A stretch of DNA of 64,000 nt, taken from positions 9,238,578 through 9,302,577 of the forward strand of contig ML681997.1 of NCBI GenBank assembly GCA_007922195.1, in the 5' to 3' direction. Both the position numbers and the translations under genes were made by a program. The notes under the pieces were generated by a model, which was given only the letters and a program-made list of their open reading frames with translations, made no database searches and was not told the origin of the DNA. Origin of the DNA: Podocnemis expansa (taxonomy: Eukaryota; Chordata; Testudines; Podocnemididae). Below, in pieces: positions 23,227-35,640 of this stretch; the first letter of the stretch is position 1, and each line of letters starts with the position of its first letter.

Positions 23227-23524
23227 CAGGGATCCGCAGTCTCAGCATGCATGCCAAACCTGATATGCACACCTGTTCTGAGCGGTATGTGGCACGGCTG
23301 CTGCTCCGCCTACTGGCTCTGCCCCACAGCAGGGCCTGGGGCCACAAGAGCTGCGCACGCTGCAGCTCCTGTCCCCTGATGACCCTGCCCCACTGCTGGG
23401 GAGTGTGACGAGCAGAGAAAAAGAACTGCAGCGCATGGGGCTGCTGGCCCCACTCCCAGAAGGGAGGAACTGAGGGTGCAGTAGGCGGGGCTGGCACTGG
23501 GGCCAGCAAAGTTTGCTGACCCCA
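23227..23524. mobile_element. hAT-like element, 298 bp, GC-rich
   Basis: Ends CAGGGATCCGCAG and 'aaagtttgctgacccca' are imperfectly inverted. Flanks ATATGGGG (23219-23226) and ATATGGGA (23525-23532) agree at 7 of 8. The interior is GC-rich with no transposase. Confidence 0.7.
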
Positions 23525-24081
23525 ATATGGGACATTGACTTGCATGTTGGTAATGGGCTGCAAACCCAGACAGAAGGGGCAGGAATGTACTAAGATCCAC
23601 ATTCTCCGCATCATGTTTGTGCTCTGACACTTGCAAGGTAGCAGCTGTTTCTATTTTTTCATTTTTCAACCTCTCCATTTTTTTGTTTTATAATTGCCAG
23701 GGCTCATCATAAAGGTAAAAATAGCTCCTCTAAAGAGGACAGATGGTTTTCGAAATCATTTTCCTTATAAACCAAAGCAATGGGGTTGAGTCAGAAACTG
23801 CTCACAGAAAAAGTATGTTTTTGTTACAGAAATATCAGATTAGGTTAACAGAGAATAATTCAATATGATGTACGTTTGGCCACCATTTATTAAGTTTTGC
23901 CTGCAGTTTCTAGATAACAGTATCTCAATATTTGCTGTATTCATTTTATAGTAGTTCCTATGGGCAATGCCTAGGGATTAATGGAAATAGTGAGATAACA
24001 TGACTGTCCTAGGTAAGGCAATGAAAACATATTAAGGAAGGCCCCTTAACTGAACATAGAAATGGGGCTGGATTATGCAGG
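23525..24081. other. Unassigned stretch with an old repeat block at 23962-24110
   Basis: The block is homologous to 19792-19925 in the same orientation. Confidence 0.35.
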
Positions 24082-24155
24082 TTTGTCTACACACAAATTT
24101 GCAGTGCTTTAACCATACCAATTTAATTAAACAGGTGCAGCTCTGTGTAGACAAG
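24082..24155. mobile_element. Short MITE with TTGTCTACACA-type ends
   Basis: The left end TTTGTCTACACACA is matched in inverted form by CTCTGTGTAGACAAG at the right. 74 bp, no coding. 'Tgtctacact' ends recur in other MITEs here. Confidence 0.5.
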
Positions 24156-25211
24156 TGTGACACTGGCAGACTAGGGGACAGCTCATGCCAGGGTTCAGAG
24201 CCTTGCTGCATAGTGACAAATGCATAGTTGGAGATGAGTATGGCTCTTCAATGGGTTAGTGTCATTAGAGTAGCTATTAGTTTTACAAGAATGTTTAGTA
24301 TTTAACCTTATGCAATTCTTGTACGATGCTGTATGTATTAATTCTACTTACATCTGATGGTGGAAACTGCTTGGCGTAATGAGTGGTCAGCGACAACAGT
24401 CATTAATCACTCTCTTATCACTTATGCAACCATCTGCCCACCAAGTTTTGGCCAGGGCACTTAGGGTCATCCCCAGTCGGTCAGGGCAATCGTGTGGCCA
24501 ATCTTTTCAAATGGGGTTTGCCTAACAACCTGCAATGTAGATGTGGTCAACTTTAGACTGTCTCTCATTCTTGATGAATTTCTCCTGACTTACTTTGATG
24601 GTAGGCTCCTGACTCTTCACCTGGCTGCTGCTGCTGGTATCAAATGGCTGGGCTCACTGCACATCTGCTCGGAGAGAGATCTGGATTCCATGCCCTCACA
24701 GGGTGCACCACTCACTGCCAGATGGGCACCTTCTCCTGGTACACTGGGGATTAGACTAACACTTTCCTGTTGGTAGTTTGCATAATACTCTGTCTGCCTG
24801 CAGCGTCTCCTGCATCCTGAGGAACCCCAGTGTTCTCTTTGCGGCTTGTTCTTCCAGCCATGTCACTGTTTGTGTTTCCCCCTTTCAGGGGAGTTTACAC
24901 CCCAGGGACCCTCAATTTAGCAATATTGGCCTTCTCTCTTTGGTCTCACTAATCTATCCCTCTGCTTCTTCCTATCACTAGTTCCTCTTCTTCCTAGACC
25001 TACCAGCTCCCAGGGAGCGACTGCAGTTTTCATTGACACCGTCCTTTCTCCAGGTGGTATATTGTCTTTTCCCAGAGGCCCTTTTTCTTTTTCTGTTCCT
25101 GGGCTTTATAGGACACACTTAATTCCAGCCCCTCTGAGCCTCCTTAATCGGTTGCGTAATGGACTGCCTGGCCTATTAAGCCCTGCAGGTGTGGTGTAGT
25201 CACTCGTCACA
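24156..25211 (-). mobile_element. Possible solo LTR of about 1.06 kb
   Basis: The block begins TGTGACACTGGCAGAC and ends ACTCGTCACA, giving TGTGAC...GTCACA inverted termini as in many LTRs. On the minus strand there is a TATA-like word (CCTATAAAGCCC) near 25107. The flanks (ACAAG and CACGC) do not match, so the expected target duplication is missing. Tentative. Confidence 0.35.
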
Positions 25212-26077
25212 CACGCTACAAAGCAATACTTATGAGATTATTTTGTAACTGTAAAATGTTTGTTCTGAAACATTGCTGCACTGGAAGCAAACATCACATA
25301 AGGCAAAATACTGGATTTCTAGGGAAAGTGTTTTCTTCTGCCAATGGGACTGTTGACTCTAAATGGACCATCATGGAGACTTTTGTTGATTGCTCCCCAT
25401 ACCTACCCTGAAGAGGTTATGTGCAGAAGTACTGATCCATCAGCTTCAGCTCTAGGGAGATAGGATAAAAATCCCTGACCAGAACTAGAGCTAAGATTAA
25501 TTTATCTTACTTAAATTCAAAGGGGCAATGATTCCTAAACATAAAGAAGAGATTCCCTGGACTAATGTAGGTTAGCCCTAATGGATATTTACGGCTGGCC
25601 TATTTCAAAAGCTCAATTACCAACTGAAACGTAAGAGTACAAGACACGTGTGTGTGAACATTTACTGGGTTAACCTAGTAAGTAACTCCCACTTATTTTT
25701 CCTTGTTAACAAACCTTTAGTTAGTTTATTACAGGATTGGATGCAACTGTTGCTTTGGTGAGATCTAAGGTAACTGACAGTCCTTCAGGACCGGGAGTAA
25801 CCCTAATATTTTGTGATCTTTGGTATAAAGTGACCCTCTATCACAGAGTCAGTGTTGCTCGGGTGGCAAAATAGCTTGGAAGGCCCAGGAGGCTGTGTGA
25901 CTCCATGTTGTGACACTTTAATGCCTGAGGAGTTTGCACTTGTTGCTCGGTTGGTGAAATCTAATTATAGAACTCATGGCCTGTTTCAGGTTTGTGCCCT
26001 GCTTCTTTGTAGCCCGCCTGAGGTGAGTATTCTCACTCTTGCGCCACTGCAGATAGCATGAAAACAGAGTCTTAGGC
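25212..26077. other. Unassigned stretch
   Basis: No recognised repeat or exon. Confidence 0.4.
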
Positions 26078-26399
26078 CAGGCCTCAACAAATGTGCTGCA
26101 AAAACTGAGGTGCCTAGTGTGCAGTAATAAGGGGTCCCCCCATTGCTGAAGAATTGCTCCGGCCGTTGACACTTTTGGTGGCCACGCATTGTGCCAAAGA
26201 CCCCCTGCCACTGAAAAAAGCCACTCCCAGTGGGGCTTTTGGCAGCAGTGCTGAAACTTCTGGTACTGCCAGATCTTTTTTTGGGTGATTGGGGGGGGGG
26301 GGGGGCTTTTGCCTCCTTGACTGCTGTGGCACAGCTATGCGCTAGGGACAAAATCCTGGGCAGCATGGCGACCTGGCGCCTGGGGTTTGCTGAGCCCTG
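26078..26399. mobile_element. hAT-like element, 322 bp
   Basis: Ends CAGGCCTCAACAAA and GTTTGCTGAGCCCTG are inverted. Flanks TCTTAGGC (26070-26077) and TTTTAGGC (26400-26407) agree at 7 of 8. It contains a long G run at about 26289-26305. Confidence 0.75.
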
Positions 26400-26407
26400 T
26401 TTTAGGC

Positions 26408-26984
26408 AAAGATCTGTAACTTGGCATTCTGCTGGGCATCCTGGATGTGCTCTGCTGCTGCCAAGCATAAGGCTGATGCCTCACTGGGGCACAGAGAAGC
26501 TGCTTGGACAAGGACCAGGGGCCTCAAGTCTTCAACTTCAGGAAGGAACTTTCCGCCACAAAGACTTCTTTTAAGAGCCAAGTGGCCTTCTTTTAATTTT
26601 TATTGCTGATTATGTCCCACTTCCTCCTGTGTCAGAACATGCACTATGACTTCTCAATGTACTCCCGAAGAACAAGTCACCTCGATGTTACTGTTGCTAT
26701 AGAGCAGTGGGTCTGGGCACAGGTCGATGACACTCACTAGGAAGAGGGCAGCTTCATATGGCTATGTTTGTACATGACATGTCCTGACTTTCACAACCCT
26801 TCATGATTCTGTAGTTCTCTGTTCCTTTCTTTTTGGGGGTAAGGGTTGGGGGTGCTGTACAGCAGTCCCTGACCCAAGAGCTTATGTATGTATAGGATGA
26901 GACAACAGATGGAGAAAGACAGACAGATAAGAGTATAAGGTACAATGAGATAATAAAAGTCAGTATGATAGTAACAGTTTTCTT
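26408..26984. other. Unassigned stretch
   Basis: No recognised repeat or exon. Confidence 0.4.
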
Positions 26985-27232
26985 TCAAAACAAACAAGGA
27001 GTCCTGTGGCACTTAAAGACTACCAAATTTATTTATTGCATGAGTTTTCATGGGAGAAAATCCCAATGTGTCAGAAGCTTTGAAATAAGTTCCCTAATCT
27101 TCAAAGCATCTGATGAAATGGGATTTTCTCCCACAGAAGAACATGTCTTAAATAAATGTGTTAGTCTTTAAAAGAACTACAGGACTCTGCTTATTTTGCT
27201 GAACAAGACTAACACGGCTACCCCTTTGGAAT
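26985..27232. mobile_element. Palindromic Penelope-tail repeat
   Basis: The left arm (from 'aggagtcctgtggcactt', 26997) is the reverse complement of the right arm ending 'ctacaggactctgcttattt'. The right border continues into 'gactaacacggctacccc'. This is two Penelope 3' tail units joined head to head. The spacer near 27085-27105 is short. Confidence 0.8.
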
Positions 27233-28081
27233 TTTTCTTTCAAGGATTTTAACCCTCCCCCCCACTTGCAGCTCTTTTCTACGTTTGTTATACTGAATTG
27301 ACATAGAGATGATCTGAGGCAGAGATTTGCCCAAAATAACACTGAGCCACTAAAAGAGGTAGGATTTAAAGTTGTCTCAGTTGCTAGTCCCTTTCTGTAG
27401 CTACAGTTGGCTGCACTTCTTTCTGTAATGCTCATAGAGCCTGTCAAAATTACTATTAGCCTCCAGAGGGCAGTATAGCATCCTTGCAATGTCTATTAAC
27501 TCAATTTATCTTTGCAGTATCCTGACTCTGAGGAATGGTCTAAAATAAAAATTAATTTGGAACAAAATAAAAATTTTCTTTTTTGGCAGAAATTTGAAAT
27601 CTGTGCAAAAAATGATGACAAATGTTTCTATTACCACTTTCCGAAAATGCTTTTGTCCTTGTTATGGATCTGCGAAAATGTGTGCAAATTTAAAACAACT
27701 GCTTTTTATCCTGACTGTGTTGTTTTGTGAGAGATGCATCTGGTTTTGCCCAAATCAACTCATCGTCTTCACTTGTGATGCAAGCCAGCTATTCAGGTAG
27801 CAGCTACAAAAAAACCTCTTGTTTTCAGTTGTGTGTCCTGCTGTGGTGCATCCTGATGTCTGGAGTTCTATGCCATCCATTTGTAAAGAAGTGATAGGCA
27901 AAAATTTTAGCAAATCTTAGCTTCCACCTGGCTAGATCCCTTTTTTGTTGGAGAGGTATATTAGGTTGCAGGAATTTATTCATGTGGTGGCTCAGAGATG
28001 CATCATATACATACATGTCATATCACAGGCATGCATTTAAATTAAAATGCATCTATTCAATGTGCCAAGGTACTCCTAAGG
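27233..28081. other. Unassigned stretch
   Basis: AT-rich, no recognised features. Confidence 0.4.
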
Positions 28082-28358
28082 CAAGGAGCCTGCAACCTGT
28101 GGCTCTGGAGCCTCATGTGGCTCTGTGGCTGCCCCCTTGTGGTTCTGGGCTCCTCCCTGTCCCTGGAGATCCTGGGAGGGGGGCACTCCTGGTTCTGGGC
28201 TTCTCCCCCCACCACCACGGGACCTTGTGGCGGGCACCCTGGCCCAGCTCCAATCTGCCCCCACCAGGTGGCCACACCCATTGCAACTCTTAAAACATTT
28301 GGTTATTGAAGGAATTTTTAAAAATGAATCTGCTTGTCTTTTGGATTGCCAACCCCTG
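28082..28358. mobile_element. hAT-like element, 277 bp
   Basis: Ends CAAGGAGCCTGCAACC and GATTGCCAACCCCTG are imperfectly inverted. Flanks TCCTAAGG (28074-28081) and TCCTAAAG (28359-28366) agree at 7 of 8. Confidence 0.78.
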
Positions 28359-28366
28359 TCCTAAAG

Positions 28367-29714
28367 AGATTTAGAGACAAACTGTAGGTTGCACTCGTGC
28401 AATCAGAAGAGGTCAGTAGTTAAAGATGGATGAATATCTGATTTTTTTTTTTTTTTGTTCATTGGTAAATTTGAATAATTGGTTGCTGATGCAGGAAAGT
28501 TTTGGGTTGAACAAAACATCTGATTCTGATTTCAAGCATTTTAAAACTTGAATTATTTTTATTCATAGCAAATTTTGAAACAAAATTGTTTTGATCTGGA
28601 ATAAAAAATGATTAATTTAGAAATTGTCAAAATGAAACATTCTAAATGGTTTTCAGAATTTTTTTTTGTTCTGAATGAACATTTCAGCCACTAATGTCTG
28701 TGTCATCACATCTGCCTTTTTCATCAAGAAAATATTTTGTTTGAAAAGTTTTGCTAGCTCTAATCAGTAGGCTCTTACTCTTAATGCCTTAACATGGCTG
28801 GCTGATATATGAAATGAAAGGGCCATGTGTGCAGTCTTGCCACAGTAATGATGAGCAGATCTGCTAAAGAGGGGGTTTGAGAGCTCAAGCAAATGGGAAC
28901 TTTTTTTCCTCACCGTAAAGTAGCCTTGTGGGAACCTTCGGGCTTCTCTCATCAGACAGGGACTTTGGAGATCGTGGCTTCTGGGCTTCAATTGGCTGCA
29001 TCACTGCAGCCTTTTCTAGGTAGCCTGGAGGACCCACCACCATTGCTGCTTTTCCAGGGGTGAAATGTGGTTGGACTGCAAGGCCTCCAGTAGAAGTCCT
29101 CAAGTGGCCTGATACTCACTGTTGCATTGGCTCCTCTGCAAGTTTGGAGCTTAACTAGGCAATTAGGGTGGAAAGTTTGTTGAGTAAAGAGCAAAAGAAG
29201 ACTGACAAACTATTTGAATGGGGGATACTATCATGTTCCTATATGTTACATCTTCAGAAACAATGTGGTTGGTTTTCTGTTTGACATTTTTGTGGATTGT
29301 TAAAAAGTCTCTTTTTTTGTCCCAAGATGTTGTGCAAAGCCCTGTTTGGGTCTTGAGGACTTTCACCATTAAGCATGCATATGTTTTCATGGTTGAGTTC
29401 TCAGTCTCTGCCCTCAGAGGAGCATATTTTTCAGTGGTGGGGGTAGGGAGGCAAGACACATTCATTCAACCAGAGGGGTTGCTGCAGACTGAGCTTCAAG
29501 GAGCCCTGAATCTTATGGATTTAAAACACATTGAACCCCTATGTGGATACTCCGCTTCAGAATTTAAGTGACCACAATTTGACTTAGCTTAATATTTTGT
29601 CTTTGAAGGACAGCACACAAGAGTTTAATACAGTTTGAATAATCCACTCTACATTGACACTTTTTAGCTGATTGAAATTAATTTTCCAGAGTGTCCCCTG
29701 TAGCTCGTCCCTTA
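28367..29714. other. Unassigned stretch
   Basis: AT-rich with a T run near 28442-28456. No recognised gene; the 117-codon frame at 29218-29571 has no recognisable motif. Confidence 0.4.
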
Positions 29715-29953
29715 GGCTACATCTACAGTGCAATAGAAAACCTGCAGTACTGGATCCCAGAACCCAGATAGATTATTTGACTTGGTCTAGGGCTGCAGAG
29801 CTAAACATTCAAGTGAAGAGTTTTGAAATTGGGCTGGAGCCTGGACTCTGAAACCTGAAAAAAAGGGTGGGTCTCAGGGCTAGCCCTGAAGTCTGAGCCT
29901 GCGAGCCCAAGTCAGCTGACCTGGGCCAGTTTTATTGCCATGTAGACATGCCC
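29715..29953. mobile_element. MITE with GGCTACATCTACA / TGTAGACATGCCC ends
   Basis: The left end GGCTACATCTACAGTGC and right end GCCATGTAGACATGCCC are imperfect inverted repeats, flanked by TTA (29712-29714) and ATA (29954-29956), a plausible 3-bp duplication. The interior has the paired phrases 'aacccagatagatta' and 'aagtcagctgacctgggc'. Similar MITEs are known as abundant in turtles and crocodilians; the family name is not asserted. Confidence 0.65.
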
Positions 29954-29957
29954 ATAG

Positions 29958-30256
29958 GTGGGGTGGCAAACTCATTTGCTATAGTGGGCCAGATTTGACT
30001 TAAATGTACTTCAAGGGGGCTGTACGTACCATAAATTGTGTATGGGGGACTGCACTCTCTCTCTCAGGGAGAAAGCATGATCTTGCATACCCAACTGTCC
30101 ATGATGTTGCAAAGACTTGACACTCTTGTGGCATTGTGGACTTCTGGCTAGGGAAGACCACACATACTCTCTCTCTGTTAAGGAAAGTGTGATCCTGTGG
30201 AGCACAGTTACGGGGTGGATGGAAGAGGTTCATGGGACACATATTTGACACCCCTA
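29958..30256. mobile_element. hAT MITE, TAGGGGTGTCAAAC family
   Basis: Ends GTGGGGTGGCAAACTC and 'tatttgacaccccta' are inverted. The flank word CCCATAG occurs on both sides (29951-29957 and 30257-30263). The family also occurs at 37894-39332, sharing 'atttgctatagtgggcc' (reversed there). Its left duplication overlaps the last bases of the neighbouring MITE. Confidence 0.82.
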
Positions 30257-30310
30257 CCCATAGATGATTCGGACCAGGAGAAGGTTTCTCATTGTGTGGT
30301 TCTTCTATAC

Positions 30311-30496
30311 CAGGCGTGGCCAAACTGCAGCTCAGGAGCCACATGTGGCTCTTGAATGAAAAAGTGTGGCTCGTGTAAGCATCAGCAAATCAATTTAGTA
30401 GGTAAAAGTATATGGCTATATGCCTCAGTGAGACTCTTGAAGGTTTAATAATCAACTTGTGTGGCTCTTGAGTTCCATAAGTTTGGCCACCCCTGT
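30311..30496. mobile_element. hAT MITE, CAGGGGTGGCCAAAC family
   Basis: Ends CAGGCGTGGCCAAACT and AGTTTGGCCACCCCTGT are inverted (imperfect). Flanks TTCTATAC (30303-30310) and ATCTATAC (30497-30504) agree at 7 of 8. A truncated relative lies at 45061-45177. Confidence 0.83.
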
Positions 30497-30504
30497 ATCT
30501 ATAC

Positions 30505-32300
30505 TCTCTTCCATCCCATGAATTTTCTACAGAGTTCACACCCCATTTCTTTGTTCTTTGACACAAGTGATATTCATACACCAATGAGTAACATAGATAA
30601 AACCACTAACATTTTCCGTCACAATTTAAAACTCTAAATTGGATTCTCAATTCTAAAATACTTGAGTTTGTAACATTCACAGACTTTTTTGCTTCCCAGT
30701 CAATAGAAAATCAATCAGCCAATTGCTTTTACTAAAGAGTTAAATCTGTTCTAAAACTTAACATCCAAAGGAATGTCATTAGGAACTTAAAAAGATATTC
30801 AGTGTAAGCTGTCTGGTTTCAACAAATTAACATTGCCTTCAGAGTCTGAAACCCAAGCACTCTGTCACTGAGAACCAGAAAGAAGTGTGGACTATAAATG
30901 AAATTGATAGTGATTTCATTCATTTTTGTTGGGCAGGAAGAAAAAAATGCAAAGCAAACAAAACAGAAATAGTGATATATACATCAGACTTTTTAAAGTT
31001 ATTTCAGTTTTAATAACCTAAATAAGGAAGACAATTAACATGTGGGACCATGTGGTGTAAATCAGCTTCGTTCCTTGATGCTAAAGAACTCCACTGATTC
31101 ACTGCAGATGAGGGTTTAGCCTGTGATGTTCAATTTGACACAATTCCTTTTAGCTAATAGGAAAGATCATTTCTCCTGTCTTTACACAATGGCCTTGCTC
31201 AACACAGCTAAAATCTGGACTTTCATCTGAAGTTGGTAGCAGCATTAGGGGAATTACTCCATCAGGAAGCACCAGATGCTCTTTCAAAGTGTGCATTGCT
31301 GAGGAGTTAGATCTTACAAAAATATCTGGAGTTTAGCAAAGATGGATGGTCCAATTTGTCTCTCATCCTACACACCCGCACAGGGGACTGGGGGGTGAGT
31401 GCATTAGGAAGGACCCTTACTGTCTTACAGAGTCCACCCATATTGCTTGGTGAATGAAGCCTTATCAGGCTTGCTAGGTTTTATCCCAGTGCATGTGTGT
31501 AGCGGAAGAGGCAGGGAATAGATACAGTCTTGGCTTCACAAGGCATACTCCAGGTGATATTCTGTGCTGCATATAGGGCTGGTACAGGGCACAGACCTAG
31601 GGCAGTGGTGGAACCAGGAAGCAGACGGTGAACTTGAGCTAACTAATCTGCTTGTGGGACAGCCCATTTACACACTGCCCCATGTATGGGGTGTATGGCA
31701 AAACCAAAAATGAGCCCTAAGTAAACAAGGCCTATGCTGCTTTCCCATAAATGGCAGAAACATGCGAAGAATAGTGGCTAATTCCATGATGTCAGCTGCC
31801 ATAATCAAGCTCCTAGTGGGAAGTAATTGGTTCTCCCGTAGTGCAGAGAGCTTTTCTGTTCAGCGTAAGCATTTTTACATTGATTGGGAGAAGCAGATAA
31901 AAATTGATGGAGGTCAATGCAAGAGTGCTTAGAATGTGGCATTAAAATGACTCTGGAAGATTTTGCTCATTGAAGATGTACTAAATACTCAAGGCTTTGT
32001 CTGTTCTCAGCCACTTCCTAAACAGATGCTGTCGAGAGCTATAGGAAATGAAGATACTCTTCTGCAACCAGGCCATAAATATAATGGAGAGCTGCCTGCA
32101 TAATTGACTTTAATTTCATCTTCCCTTCTGTGTGATTATTTTCATCTCCTCACTTTGTCTTGCTTTAGTGTTTTTATTCTGCCTTTTTGGTTGATGTCTA
32201 ATATTTTGGGCTGGAGAGAGAGGTTACAGTTCTACTAAACTTTCTAATCCTGCCTTTTCAAATCCTGCCTACAGATCTGTTATTTATACAGTGTCTAGCG
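30505..32300. other. Unassigned stretch of about 1.8 kb
   Basis: No repeat boundary, exon or RNA gene recognised. AT-rich in its first half. Confidence 0.45.
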
Positions 32301-32512
32301 CAGGGGTCTCAAACTCAAATCACCACGAGGGCCACATGAGGACTAGCAGAGGACAGCATGAGGATTAGTACGGTAGCCCGAGGGCCACACCAGTGAAACC
32401 TTTCCATACAATGATATTGAAAATATCGGTAATGATCGTGTCACTGTGGGCTGCAGGAAAAAGCTTTTTAGGGGCCTCATGCAGCCCACAGGCTGCATGT
32501 TTGAGACCCTTG
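32301..32512 (-). mobile_element. hAT MITE, CAGGGGTCTCAAAC family, reversed copy
   Basis: Ends CAGGGGTCTCAAACTC and TTTGAGACCCTTG. Flanks GTCTAGCG (32293-32300) and GTCTAGCA (32513-32520) agree at 7 of 8. The orientation is opposite to the copies at 16474, 46639 and 60289, judged by 'aaaatatcggtaatgatcg' here against 'gttactgatatttgcaat' there. Confidence 0.9.
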
Positions 32513-32520
32513 GTCTAGCA

Positions 32521-33232
32521 CAGTGAGGTCCTGGTTGGTTGCTGGGCTTCAAGGCATCCCATAATACATGTACTAAATATTTGCAACACTATTCCACCCA
32601 CTGCTGTGGGAATGGCATGTGTGTATCTGGAATCATGGAATTTGCACTGGGTTGGAGGAATAAAGATATATAGATTCTCAACTTTTTGTGCTGCCACAGC
32701 CAGCAACTTGAAAGCCCTGTGGTGTCTGTTTGCCATTGAACCGCTCAAAGGAAATGTCAGTCGTGGTGTTTAGAGTGAAATGAAATAGTAGAATGGGATG
32801 GCTCAGGAAATTGCCTCCTTGCTTCCAGATCTCAGCCCTCTCGCAGGGGCTGGATTTGCTGAAGTTATTGTTAGATAAGAGTCAAGCAGAGTGAATTGGT
32901 GATCACAGTCCACTTCCTAACAGGACTAAGTCAGCAGAGCTACCAGCCTGATGGGCCTCAGTTGTTTTTGCTGTGTAATGTTTGTATGAATGTCAGCAGC
33001 GGGGCGGGGGAGTGACTGGACAGGGTGACTGGTTCTGCTCTTTCATTCCTATATGCCGTTCTAGGTCAGAACTGATAGGGTGCTGCTATTGCTGCATGCC
33101 CTGGACCTCTAGGGAAAAGAGATATTTTATCTCCAGGGCTCTTCAGAAGCACTACAGTCAATTTAAACAACTTTTAGATGAGAAGGAAGTAGGTATCTTA
33201 GCTCCTAAGAACAAAGGTCCCAGCCTGGCTGG
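32521..33232. other. Unassigned stretch
   Basis: No recognised features. Confidence 0.4.
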
Positions 33233-33729
33233 CAGAGCCATAGCTAGGCTGGGGCGAGTGGGGCAAAGCCCCAGGCAGGGAATTTAAGAGGGCACAGGGG
33301 ACGAATTCAGCTTCCTGTAGCAGCTGGGGATGGATCTGGATCCATCCACAGCTGCTGCAGGGAGCCAGATCCATCCCCCTGCGCCCTCTAACAATTCCCC
33401 TCCTGGGACTTCTAGTGCTGCCGGGGTTCGCAGCCACCTTCCGGCGGAGACTGTGGACCCATCCGGTTCTCTGCTGCTGCCGCCAGCACACCGTGGGGAT
33501 CTGGATCCGTCTCCAGCCAGGCGGCTGGGGATTATTCTGGATTCCCCTGGCCTTCTGGTGGCAGCTAGAGCTTTGTGGCAGCTCCAGTGGTGGCTAGGGA
33601 CAGATCCAGATCCTCCCAGGCTGCTGGTGGTGGCTGGGGATGGATCAGGGCCCTAGGCCAGATCGCGGCCCCTAGGGGTGCGTCTGGGGCTGCTTGCGCT
33701 GGGTGTAAAAATGGCGAGTTATGGCTCTG
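33233..33729. mobile_element. hAT-like element, CAGGGCCATAACTAG family
   Basis: Ends CAGAGCCATAGCTAGGC and 'gcgagttatggctctg' are inverted. Flanks CTGGCTGG (33225-33232) and CTCGTTGG (33730-33737) agree at 6 of 8. The interior has repeated 'ggggatggatc' and 'gggacagatcc' phrases, also seen in the copy at 10650. Confidence 0.68.
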
Positions 33730-33737
33730 CTCGTTGG

Positions 33738-34734
33738 GTACAGGACTACAGGCTGGTGTGTGGTATAAGCCCTGCAGAGGGGATGAAAGGCCTCAACACG
33801 TGTGCCTGCACTTTACTGGTGTGCTGCGTTGTGTTTGCCTTCAAGCTAAAGGTCCAAAAGGGTGATGACTCTAGAATCCACTGTTGTCATTACACATCTA
33901 TAATAATAATAAATGGCAGCAGAATGACTCTTTCTGCTCCCAGGACAGCAATAAACCTTTTATCCAAGGCTGGAAAATGACAACCTGGAGTTATAGATGG
34001 TGTTTGAAAGAGCTCCGTGTGAAGCCATGGGGTTAAAGGTTAAGCACACAAGCTCTTTCTCTCCTTCCCCCTTCTTTATGGGAGGGAGGAGGCAACCCTT
34101 TGCTCAATTTCTCATTTCTGTTGGGCAGATCTGGTTCAGCTCAGTCCCTAGCTTTAATTGCTGCTCAGCCAAAATGCCATAAAACTGTGTGAGGCAACAA
34201 GTATGTCAATGAAAATCAAAGGAGTGTGTTACTTGCATGGTGTGTTTCTGAGATGACACAGGAATAGCTGGTAGTTTGTGTAGTGATTCCCCAGGACCCA
34301 CCAGCTCTGAGGTGCTCCCCCTCTCCTCACGATTTACACTTGCACCCTCTACTGCCCCAGTTCTCAGCCACTATCTCACCAGCCATGGAGAACAGGGTGG
34401 GGACTGCCTTGAAACCCATTGGCGCTGCTCCTCTCTTAACCAGATGCACTGAACCAGAGATAGGGGTGAGGGAGAGTTTTCATCTTATCCCGAGCACTTG
34501 CTGTTCTGGATGGAAGAGGGCAGAATATTTTCGTTCTGAAATTTTATCAAACGTGGAGGCTGCAGCTGAAAGAGGATAGAAAACATGCCATGAACTGAAA
34601 TAATTAAAACGGCTTTGTTCAAAGGAGGATGAATTTATGTGTGGAGCAATATAGGTGTTACAAAGTCTAAAGGAAACAGAACAAGGTGCTCATAAAGCCT
34701 CTGCAATACTTAACTGTGAGATTTAGGCAGCTGG
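33738..34734. other. Unassigned stretch
   Basis: No recognised gene or repeat. Confidence 0.4.
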
Positions 34735-34920
34735 TTGGATTGGACAGTCATGAGACACATGGTCTATTCCCTGCTTCCACACTAACCTCCTGTACAACCA
34801 CAGGCAAGACACTTTGTCTCTCTGTGCCTCAGTTTCCCTGCCAACCTGTTGTCTGTCTTGTCTACTTAGGCTGTTAGCTCTTGCTGACAGGGACTGTCTT
34901 TTAGCATGTGTTTGTACTTC
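34735..34920 (+). repeat. MIR-like (CORE-SINE) relic
   Basis: The phrases 'acaggcaagacactttgtc' and 'tctctgtgcctcagtttccc' are the conserved central part of MIR-type SINEs, followed by 'ctgacagggactgtctttta'. No tRNA-like promoter boxes are confidently seen. Confidence 0.6.
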
Positions 34921-35480
34921 ACCTGGCACGGGGCGGGGGTGGGCTCTAGGTAGCACCATAATACAAATGAAACATCAAAAACACAGATTATTTAGTTTGC
35001 TACATTAGACACAGGAGGCCATATGCAGGTACGCTGGTTCTAAACTTAGGTGGAGTTACCCCAGGTGTGAACGTGGCTGATAGATGGGGAGACATGTTTG
35101 CTGTATGGTTGCATTGATCAGATTATCTCTGGTTATGTAGTACTAATGAATGTTTATATGTGGTGTGATGACTGCTCTGTAGAAGGCTGGACTGATATCA
35201 CAGAGGTGGTGGAGAATGAAGAACATGGATTTGTCATCTGTTGTGGCTCTGTGGGTATATGAGAGCTTACCTCTTACTGCAGTTTGCTTGGCTTGCAAAA
35301 GGCAGTTCTGTCAAAATGTCACCTACATGTTATTTTCAAGTTTGTGTGGAATAAGATGTCTAATGTATAGTAGATCTGGGATATAGGAATTACTTCATTG
35401 GCTTCGATACCTGAATAACTTCAGAAGGAGAACAGGAACTGATGCCTTCTCTGAAGTGATTAAACCACTTACTGCTCAGT
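34921..35480. other. Unassigned stretch
   Basis: No recognised features. Confidence 0.4.
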
Positions 35481-35640
35481 AAAAGCAGTGGGAGTCCTGT
35501 GGCACCTTATAGGCTAACATCTGATGAAGTGGGTTGGAGCCCACAAAAGCTTATGCCTGAAGAAATCTCTTAGGCTATAAGGTGCCACAGGACTCTTGCT
35601 GCTTTTGCTGTACACAGACTAACATGGCTACCCCTCTGGA
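35481..35640. mobile_element. Palindromic Penelope-tail repeat, GGTTGGAGCCC subfamily
   Basis: The left arm 'gagtcctgtggcaccttata' pairs with the right-arm end 'ctataaggtgccacaggact'. The right border runs into 'gactaacatggctacccctc'. The left arm is shortened. It shares the GTTGGAGCCC version of the unit with the copy at 58950. Confidence 0.8.
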
